Shown: in pieces, positions 56,565 through 64,000 of the stretch | How the letters are laid out: every line of letters begins with the position of its first letter | Numbering within the stretch: the stretch's first letter is position 1 | From: Berghia stephanieae | Lineage: Eukaryota > Mollusca > Gastropoda > Nudibranchia > Aeolidiidae | Length of the DNA: 64,000 nt | Assembly (NCBI GenBank): GCA_034508935.3 | Contig: CM067455.1 | Coordinates: 12,904,016 to 12,968,015 of the forward strand | Reading direction: 5' to 3' | Program-made: the position numbers and the translations under genes | The notes under the pieces: model-generated | Seen by the model: only the letters and a program-made list of their open reading frames with translations | Database searches by the model: none | Told to the model about the DNA's origin: nothing

Positions 56565-56935
56565 GCAGGGTCTTTAACCTCACATGGTGGGCAGGAGGTC
56601 ACTTGCTGTGTGGTCTATCCCCTACATCTGGTTTCCGAATTGCTTTCTTTCTCTTGGAATGAGAATACTTAGTTTGTCCTGGCCCTGGTTGGAGTCTCTG
56701 GCTGAGCGGGAAACAGTCAAATGTTTTGTACGTTTTAGATTTGGGAGATATTTTTTTCCTTGTAAATCAGCTCCCCTAATACTGCACTGTACAATGTATA
56801 TTTTTTTAATATCATATTTTTAAAGGATCTCTTGTTGGGGTCCTGTGCTTTTGTCCCTATGAGACTTTTAGATGATCTCAAACTAAGTACACTGATGATG
56901 AGCTCTTGGAATCTACATTTTAAAGTTGAGATGTA
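56565..56935 (+). mobile_element. Dispersed repeat R1, copy 3 (LINE 3' UTR-like)
   Basis: GGTGGGCAGGAGGTCACTTG, CTTGGAATGAGAATACTTAG, GGAAACAGTCAAATG, CTCAAACTAAGTACACTG and GCTCTTGGAATCTACAT are in the order found at 35.7 kb. It ends before the hairpin tail. Confidence 0.55.
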
Positions 56936-57214
56936 ATGTAATGATTCTTTTTTTTTTTAAACTACTTGAAATCTTAGTGATAACTTCATGAGGTATTTAT
57001 CGTTTTGTTTTAAAATTTATTTTTGCTGTGTGTATGTGTGTGGGGCGGTCTACTAATTTTTTACCTAGAGAAACGAGGCATTTAATTTATGTATGTAGAA
57101 TTTATTGCTCCAGGTTTGTACATGATCTGAATGTTACTCGAAGTCGACTCAATTCTGAATATTTGTATTCAAGGGTGGAGAGAGTTGTTGGGTGTGACAG
57201 CCATTGTTAGTATT

Positions 57215-57362
57215 TAGATTGAAGAATTTTGATAATCTTCGTTTGAATGTTTCTAAATCTTGTGTTCACCCATGATTCGGGAAGAGCGTTCCAGTCTGTG
57301 ATAGTGCAGGGTGCAAATGAATATTTGAAGATGTTTGAGTTTGTACGAGATATAAAAAAAAG
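57215..57362 (-). mobile_element. CR1/Jockey-like LINE, C-terminal RT end, antisense
   Basis: Minus-strand frame reads NIFKYSFAPCTITDWNALPE and continues to a stop at 57217-57219. 'YSF.PRTI.DWN.LP' is the hallmark C-terminal motif of Jockey/CR1-type reverse transcriptases. No upstream domain is left. Confidence 0.75.
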
Positions 57363-57474
57363 TTCCTATCAAAGATATAAACCATAATGGATATGCTTTC
57401 TTTAAAAAATGGCATCTTCTTTTGGTTTGTTTCTCTTTGTATCAGGAATCAGTCAACAAAAGCATCTAGCAGTA

Positions 57475-57631
57475 CAGTGGAATCATGATAAATCCAACAT
57501 CTCTGGACCAGAAAGTTTGGTTGACTAAGGTTGACACCATCCATCATCAATGGAACACTCTTAGATAAAGGACAGAAAATTTGGGATTTGGGACCAGCAA
57601 GAGGAGTTGACTTTTTATGCGGATTCCACTG
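57475..57631. mobile_element. TA-flanked MITE with CAGTGGAATC ends
   Basis: CAGTGGAATC (57475-57484) and GATTCCACTG (57622-57631), with TA on both sides. Its subterminal GGAACACTCTTAGATAAAG and GATTTGGGACC are the unit of the following minisatellite. Confidence 0.7.
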
Positions 57632-58920
57632 TAGTTAGTAAAAGTGACAAGCCAAACTCTATAGACGCTAAAGTTTTTGGGATTTGGGACCAACATGGAA
57701 CACTCTTAGATAAAGAACAGAAGATTTGGGACCAACATGGAACACTCTTAGATAAAGAACAGACGATTTGGGACCAACATGGAACACTCTTAGATAAAGA
57801 ACAGAAGATTTGGGACCAACATGGAACACTCTTAGATAAAGAACAGAAAATCTGGGATTTGGGACCAACATGGAACACTCTTAGATAAAGAACAGACGAT
57901 TTGGGACCAACATGGAACACTCTTAGATAAAGAACAGAAGATTTGGGACCAACATGGAACACTCTTAGATAAAGAACAGAAAATCTGGGATTTGGGACCA
58001 ACATGGAACACTCTTAGATAAAGAACAGAAGATTTGGGACCAACATGGAACACTCTTAGATAAAGAACAGACGATTTGGGACCAACATGGAACACTCTTA
58101 GATAAAGAACAGAAGATTTGGGACCAACATGGAACACTCTTAGATAAAGAACAGAAAATCTGGGATTTGGGACCAACATGGAACACTCTTAGATAAAGAA
58201 CAGACGATTTGGGACCAACATGGAACACTCTTAGATAAAGAACAGAAGATTTGGGACCAACATGGAACACTCTTAGATAAAGAACAGAAAATCTGGGATT
58301 TGGGACCAACATGGAACACTCTTAGATAAAGAACAGAAAATCTGGGATTTGGGACCAACATGGAACACTCTTAGATAAAGAACAGACGATTTGGGACCAA
58401 CATGGAACACTCTTAGATAAAGAACAGAAAATCTGGGATTTGGGACCAACATGGAACACTCTTAGATAAAGAACTGAAAATTTTGAGATTTGGGACCAAC
58501 ATGGAACACTCTTCTTAGGTAAAGAACAGAAAATGTGGGATTTGGGACCAACATGGAACACTCTTAGATAAAGAACAGAAAATTTGGGATTTGGGACCAA
58601 CAATAACATGGAACACTCTTTATAGATAAAGAACAGAAAATTTGGGATTTGGGACCAACATGGAACACTCTAAGATAAAGAACAGAAAAATTTGGGACAA
58701 GTGGTGTTGACTTTTTATGCGGATTCCACTGTAGTTAGTAAAAGTGACAAGCCAAACTCTATCGACGCTATAAAGCTTTTGGGATTTGGGACCAACATGG
58801 AACACTCTAAGATAAAGATTAGAAAAATTTGGGACAAGTGGTGTTGACTTTTTATGCGGATTCCACTGTAAGTAAAAGTGACAAGCCAAACTCTATCGAC
58901 GCTATAAAGTTTTTGACAAG
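57632..58920. repeat. 42/49 bp minisatellite with 308 bp higher-order repeat
   Basis: About two dozen units of ACATGGAACACTCTTAGATA + AAGAACAGAA + GATTTGGGACCA. Three unit types occur: K (..GAAGATTTGGG), G (..GACGATTTGGG), both 42 bp, and L (..AAAATCTGGGATTTGGG), 49 bp. From 57721 the order is K G K L G K L, repeated exactly once more from 58029 (period 308 bp), then L G L and degenerate units. At the right edge (58706-58917) the MITE's right end with CGGATTCCACTGTA recurs twice. Minus-strand frames are repeat translations. Confidence 0.9.
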
Positions 58921-59036
58921 CTCCATTTTGTAGTACATGGTCACAGTGAACACAAACCTACTTTTATAGTTCAATATGTATACAGGTTTTGGGGATGTCA
59001 AAAATTGGGATTTCGGATCTTTTTAACCAAAATAAT

Positions 59037-59040
<4 letters not shown>

Positions 59041-59105
<65 letters not shown>

Positions 59106-59118
59106 ATATATTATATAT
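59041..59118. repeat. (TA)n array
   Basis: About 37 TA units with two breaks, abutting the fold-back element. Confidence 0.95.
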
Positions 59119-59420
59119 AAGTCAAGGGAAATAACCCAGGTATTATATTTTTTTTTTAATGTTCAATTAACTGTACAAACACCTCTCTCCTCGCTCGGGA
59201 CCTAGATTTAAGAATAGACCCGTTTTCTCTAAATTTCAGCTCACGACAGTTGTGAGTAAATGAGATTTTTCGTATGTCACTTACAACTGTCGTGAGCTGA
59301 AATTTAGAGAAAACGGGTCTATTCTTAAATCGAGGTCCTGAGCGAGGAGAGAGGTGTTTGTACAGTTGATTGAACATTTAAAAGAAAAATAAATAATACC
59401 TGGGTTATTTCCCTTGACTT
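59119..59420. mobile_element. 302 bp fold-back (near-perfect palindrome)
   Basis: AAGTCAAGGGAAATAACCC at the left is the complement of the right end, and pairing continues over almost the full length to a central loop near 59257-59280 (GCTCACGACAGTTGT / ACAACTGTCGTGAGC). Each arm is about 135 bp with few mismatches. No coding capacity. Element ends of this type are common in lophotrochozoan genomes, as far as I recall. Confidence 0.8.
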
Positions 59421-59567
59421 GATTTTCTCACCAGGCTCTCTTCTTATTACCTATTGTACTTGTACTTTTAAAAACATTTATTTTTTTTAGAAACTTGAGG
59501 GTGATGATGAGGACGGAGTGAATGGTTAGCACAATAATTATTATAACATATATAGGTACAATGTGCT

Positions 59568-59692
<125 letters not shown>

Positions 59693-60015
59693 ATGTACAT
59701 AGGTATGAACTCTTATGATGTTCATTGAGTATTGTCTTTACACGATAATAAAAGCTGGTGGACTGAGCCGCTGTAAAGTGAAGTATCTAGTTAAACCTGT
59801 ACCGTCACAACGGCAACGTTGATGGTTTGTCAAATACAGTTATTGTGACCGTTACTGTTATGTAGTAAGTGTTCATCATTAAATTGAGCGATATTGATAG
59901 GGGGAAATAGATGATACATACCCTAAATGGCATTTTTAGGTATGGTGAGGATGGGCATGGGCGTCATTGATAAAAGAGATTAAGATTCACTACAAGAAAG
60001 GGAAAATATAATATA
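59693..60015. other. Unique sequence
   Basis: No gene recognised. Confidence 0.5.
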
Positions 60016-60019
60016 CGGT

Positions 60020-60286
60020 TGATGCGAAAAATTCGTAGACATACGAATTTTTTGGCTCCTGCTACAGAGCTGCATACGCCTCTTTGACTTAATAAATCTT
60101 GTTGAGAAGGAAAGTTTAACTTCTTAGACTTAGAATCTATATTCAGGACTTTGGAGAATTTTTGGACCGTGCTGAGAGCAAATTATTTATTTCTTTAAAG
60201 CTATTTATAGTGACTTTTTCTTCTTCCCCCCCCCCCCTCCCGGTGAAAACTAGCGGATTAAAAAAAAAATAAAGTTGGCAGCTCCT
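60020..60286 (-). mobile_element. MITE-C copy 4, antisense
   Basis: GCCTCTTTGACTTAATAAAT, TTGTTGAGAAGGAAAGTTTA and ATATTCAGGACTTTGGAG are inverted family blocks. The internal G-tract site appears as CTTCCCCCCCCCCCTCCC (60223-60240), and the end is GTTGGCAGCTC. Confidence 0.65.
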
Positions 60287-60346
60287 TCGATATGTTTTTT
60301 AATTATTTTTTTAAAAACAGAAATATCCGCATGTGCCCAAAATAGG

Positions 60347-60566
60347 TTAACTCACTCAACCCTGACACCGACTATATCCGTAGTTTAACCCGGTTGCTTT
60401 TACCCCATGCCTAATTATTATATTTTTCTGAGACAAATTATAGGCGTAGTATCAAAGCTAATGTTTTAATTTTTACATGTTAATGATAGTTGGATAAAAA
60501 TATCTATGAACATTTTCATTTTTAATACATTTTTTAAACATAAATCTCTAGGACTGAGTGAGTTAA
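60347..60566 (+). mobile_element. TTAA-MITE copy 5
   Basis: TTAA + CTCACTCAACCCTGACACC left and TCTAGGACTGAGTGAG + TTAA right. A short deletion lies near the right end. Confidence 0.85.
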
Positions 60567-60689
60567 AGCAAGCTGCTCCATCGCACTAGTTCGATCTATA
60601 CTGTGATACACCAGTACAGTTTGGGACCCAGCAACAACATCAAACATAACGTATATTGAAATGGTAGTATAACACAGGGCAACTTGATC

Positions 60690-61309
60690 AGTGTTTGACA
60701 GTTTCAAAACAATAAGTAGCGTTACTGACATGCTTTTGGTCACATCTTTACGTCGAGAAGATGACATCCCAACCCAAACTGCAATGACAGAATATTTCCT
60801 TCATGGCAAAAAAAAATATGTAGGGAGACCATCAACATCAATAGTAACTATCCTGAACCAGGACCTCTCTGCATATCAGAAATTTCTGGATTCAGATGAG
60901 GCCGAATTAATCCCTGAAGAGCTAAGAAATACTGCAGTGCCCTCCGTACTAAAGTCACAACAAGATCTTGACAGTCTCAAAACTCTGGCCCAGGACCGCG
61001 ACCGATGGAAACAATTAACAACATGGATGGAGAGAGCAGCTATACTTATCGACCATGACTGAATCACGCAATTCTCAGCAAGCGTCATTCGGACCGCGAA
61101 GCTTACTACTACTACTGACCTGCTAAAACTAAAATATCTCTGCTGGCCAACACTTGAAGAATACAATGCACCTCCTTTTCATTCTGATTCATCGTGATTC
61201 TATGTGAAATCGGAACAATAATATTATATGTGTGTATGTGTGTGTGACTTTTGAAGTCGAATGAATGAACTCGTGTGATAGTAGATACCAGAAAACTATT
61301 GTAAAGCAC

Positions 61310-61330
<21 letters not shown>
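60690..61330 (+). mobile_element. LINE reverse transcriptase C-terminus and 3' UTR
   Basis: An open frame of 123 codons (to 61062) contains HGKKKYVGRPSTSI and LAQDRDRWKQLTTW. The order 'RM.DDIP.Q', 'G.R..GRP', then 'LA.DR..W' is the C-terminal tail of RTE/I-type LINE reverse transcriptases. No polymerase motifs remain upstream, so the copy is 5'-truncated. The 3' UTR ends ATTGTAAAGCACCTAATAAT and merges with the TAA array. It is the best-kept coding piece in the window. Confidence 0.7.
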
Positions 61331-61620
<290 letters not shown>

Positions 61621-61782
61621 GTACAAATGAAAGCGTTTCTTCCCATTTCGGCAGTTTCGTGTCACAGTCACACACATTCGCTTTTTTTTTTCCAACTGCA
61701 ATTCGATTCTGGAATAAGTTGTCACCATAGTGAATCAGGAGAGCACGACGTTGGACGTTTTAATTTAAAAAAAAAAAAAAAT

Positions 61783-62080
61783 TGAGCTTTTATATAGCGC
61801 AATATCCACTTAACGTGCTCAAAGCGCTTTACAAGGGGTCCCTGGTCAACAGCAACATTTAACATGTAGGACGAGACATGACGCCTGTTAGGCGATATTA
61901 CAATTTTTCGGACAAAGACAACGCTGTTAACGGCCAGGTCCTCATTTTACACCTGAGTACGGTGAGAGAATGTGAGTAAAGAGTCTTTTCCAAGGACTCA
62001 ACTATGCGCCGAGCGAGGCTCGAACCCAGGACCATCCGATCCGAAAGCGAGTGTCATACCACTAGATCACATAGCCGCAC
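61783..62080 (-). mobile_element. SINE-A, antisense full-length
   Basis: Tail GAGCTTTTATATAGCGCAAT left, preceded by 13 A (T-run on the SINE strand). Head on the right: GCGAGGCTCGAACCCAGGAC and ACTAGATCACATAGCCGCAC. Confidence 0.9.
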
Positions 62081-62398
62081 ATTAACCCTATTCCGAACGG
62101 CATATTTGATTTTATACCTGATTCCCACCGGCTGAGTGCGTTGCACCCGGTAATATAAGAAAAAAATGTCTGGGTGCATTGCACCCTAGATCCAGTGATA
62201 AGATTTAAGCACTGGCAACTATGGAAAAGTGTGCCTTATTGATTGGCAGATATCTAAATCAATCAAGAGTGGTCCCCTTTATGAAAAGAGTTATGTCCCC
62301 TAACTTACCATAAACTTTCACTTTCATTATATTTTCAAGCATGTGCTCACTTGTTTGCTTCGATTTTTGACCATTAATTCAATTCTTAGCATAAAAAT

Positions 62399-62668
62399 GC
62401 GGCTCTGTGGTCTTGTGGTACGGTTCTCGCTTTCGAATCGGAAGGTCCTGGGTTCGAGCCTCTCTCTGCGCATAATTGAGTCCTTGAAAGAGGCTCTTTA
62501 CTCACATTCTCTCACCGTACTTAGGTGTAAAATGAGTATCTAGTCTGTCGGAGAAAATTGGAATATCGCGGAACAGGCGAGATGTCTCGTTCTACATGAT
62601 ACATGTCGCTGTTGATCAGGGACCCTTTGTAAAGCGCTTTGAGCACGTTTAGTGGATATTGCGATTTT
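62399..62668 (+). mobile_element. SINE-A, diverged
   Basis: Head GCGGCTCTGTGGTCTTGTGG, B box GGGTTCGAGCC, shortened body, tail TGTAAAGCGCTTTGAGCACG. It runs directly into a MITE-A 3' piece. Confidence 0.85.
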
Positions 62669-62673
62669 TAAAA

Positions 62674-62719
62674 AAACAATAACAAAGACCCGAGTGACGT
62701 TAACTTCATTCTATCTATA
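62674..62719 (+). mobile_element. MITE-A 3' piece
   Basis: AACAATAACAAAGACCCGAG, TGACGTTAACTTC and ATTCTATCTATAG. The 5' part is absent upstream of the SINE. Confidence 0.7.
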
Positions 62720-62723
62720 GTAA

Positions 62724-63235
62724 TGTCGAAAATTGCCAAGAGAGTTCCTGATCCAAACAGCCAAAGAACGTGTCTTTGTTGAGCAAGTCAAGCGGAAGGG
62801 CAGCGTACAGGACACTGAACTTGGCATGTACATAGACAGAACATAATTTTTTTTTTTTTTAATAAAAGAATTGAGCTTTTATATAGCGCAATATACACTA
62901 AATGTGTTCAAAGCGCTTTACAATGGGTCCCTGGCCAACAGCAACATTTAACATTTAGGACGGGACATGACGCCTGTTAGGCGATGTTATAATTTTTTCG
63001 GACAGAGATAACTCTGTTAACGGCCAGGTTCTCATTTTACACCTGAGTACGGTGAGAGAATGTGAGTAAAGAGCCTTCTCCAAGGACTCAGCTATGCGCC
63101 GAGCGAGCCTCGAACCCAGGACCTTCCGATCAGAAAGCGAGTGTCATACCACTAGACCACATAGACAATGTTGATGAAAGTTTGAAGAAGGTGTGCTGTG
63201 CTGTCAACCAGAAAAGGCGCAACATAATATTTTGA
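62724..63235 (+). other. Open stretch interrupted by SINE-A (possible exon relic)
   Basis: Plus-strand frame open from 62724 to 62843 contains ERVFVEQVKRKGSVQDTELG. On the far side of the SINE the stretch 63161-63232 (IDNVDESLKKVCCAVNQKRR) is also open. The SINE lies between repeated ACATAGACA, and both halves are in register if it is left out. About 61 codons in all is short, so chance is not excluded. Family not recognised: a host exon and a transposon piece are both possible. Confidence 0.3.
62873..63165 (-). mobile_element. SINE-A, antisense full-length
   Basis: Tail GAGCTTTTATATAGCGCAAT, body, head GAGCCTCGAACCCAGGAC and CCACTAGACCACATAG. Likely target duplication ACATAGACA (partly overlapped by the SINE head). 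Confidence 0.9.
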
Positions 63236-63308
63236 TTATTATTTGAGGAGTTAACTTTCAAAATCTGCTAAGTTAAGTCACATCGGGTGGAAAATGAGTT
63301 TCTGTATC

Positions 63309-63557
63309 CAGGGGCGTGGCTATATTTTTTTGATTTGGTGCCTGGCACCGCATTAATCTTTAAAAATGCATTACTACAGCTTGACAAAAATAATAAAACT
63401 GATAAATGGTATATACCGCCTCTTATTTATTTGAGTGAGTCTTTTCTTTATTTTTTTCCTTCTTTCTTTTGTATTAACAAATATAGTATGTTTTAAGTCA
63501 TTTTCTTCTGATTCTGGCACCACATTGGCACTATGCTGTGAGCATGCCACGCCACTG
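63309..63557. mobile_element. hAT-like MITE, 249 bp
   Basis: CAGGGGCGTGGC (63309-63320) and GCCACGCCACTG (63546-63557) are inverted with one mismatch. CAG-GGCG-type ends are usual for hAT elements. The 8 bp flanks are only roughly alike. Confidence 0.65.
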
Positions 63558-63786
63558 ACTATCATTTTCAACCAATTTATTGAACTCTGGAATATAACCA
63601 GAGGAAATTGGAAGTTTCAAAAACACTCGGGGTATTGCTCTACGGGGAAAGCAAGACAAAATAATATGTTCCACTTTTAGTGGCGTAATAATTTAAAAAA
63701 AGAAAAAAGAAAAAAAGTGCAGTTATCTCTGAATCTGAATCCCGAACGATGAATTTGGGACCCAGCACATTTGTGAACCATCGTTT

Positions 63787-63996
63787 CAAAACGGTATTAT
63801 GTCGGAATGAACCATATGCTTAAAAGCCGAATTAAATGTTAAACTGGTCAAATATATAAATTGTTGGCATTAGCACCTTAAAATATGGTATCCATTCTCC
63901 TCAATAAAACATACAAACTCAACACAAGTCTGATATTTCTGGCTATAAATTCAATTTGCAAGATCTTAACCATCCCGACTTAATACCGTTTTGAGG
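63787..63996. mobile_element. Short element with 22-24 bp inverted ends
   Basis: CAAAACGGTATTATGTCGG at the left pairs with CCGACTTAATACCGTTTTG at the right with one mismatch. It is about 210 bp, A+T-rich inside and not coding. The right flank is cut by the window end. Confidence 0.6.
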
Positions 63997-64000
63997 CGAA

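Noticed and set aside
57607-58609. Repeating 14-residue protein (FHVGPKSSVLYLRV) on the minus strand
   Set aside because: The 42 bp minisatellite is a multiple of three, so a frame stays open by chance. The 49 bp units shift the frame, and no start, signal or conservation is visible.

Overview
The window looks like intergenic or intronic DNA from a metazoan nuclear genome, most likely a marine invertebrate. It is A+T-rich, has no prokaryotic gene packing, and is full of microsatellites, tRNA-derived SINEs, 5'-truncated LINEs and small DNA transposons. A lophotrochozoan such as a mollusc is my best guess, resting on the style of the LINE tails and on a fold-back element that begins AAGTCAAGGGAAATAAC. 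That guess is from memory and weak. I found no host protein-coding gene, rRNA or functional tRNA that I can defend. Nearly all long open frames are translations of microsatellites or minisatellites.

Layout. 0-8.4 kb: microsatellites, a MITE-A copy, two members of an ACCTGCC-ended element family (MITE-D) and the C-terminal ends of two CR1/L2-like LINE reverse transcriptases (about 3.6-4.2 kb and 7.3-8.4 kb). A 408 bp TA-flanked MITE sits in the 3' region of the second LINE. 8.4-13 kb: mostly unique sequence with one clean hAT-type MITE (8 bp target duplication). 13-18.2 kb: CT/GA, TTA and TA arrays and a cluster of four MITE-A copies. 18.4-22.2 kb: a 58-59 bp minisatellite bounded by inverted ends, then a 1.27 kb tandem duplication carrying a short retroelement with a hairpin tail. 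22.2-29 kb: compound microsatellites, a pogo/Tigger-like element and older SINEs. 29-36.5 kb: SINE-B copies, TTAA-flanked MITEs, a MITE-D copy split by a LINE tail, and a LINE 3' end inserted into a pogo-like end with a 16 bp target duplication. 36.5-48 kb: microsatellites and SINE-A copies. 48-56 kb: further MITEs, a pogo-like element, a second insertion of the hairpin-tailed element, a possible Penelope-type hammerhead motif and a 39-41 bp minisatellite. 56-64 kb: an antisense LINE fragment, a 42/49 bp minisatellite with a 308 bp higher-order repeat, a 302 bp fold-back element, another LINE C-terminus running into a TAA array, two more SINE-A copies and two MITEs at the end.

How the parts relate. 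The parts do not form a pathway; the window is a record of repeated insertion. Nested insertions give a relative order: TTAA MITE into SINE-B, LINE into pogo end, SINE-A into an open stretch. Several microsatellites and minisatellites grew out of parts of transposons (LINE 3' tails, MITE subterminal regions). The strongest unusual signals are the hairpin at the end of a retroelement tail, whose stem differs compensatorily between two subfamilies, the TTAA-flanked MITE family with an inferable empty site, and the higher-order minisatellite. I did not find a new protein-based system here.
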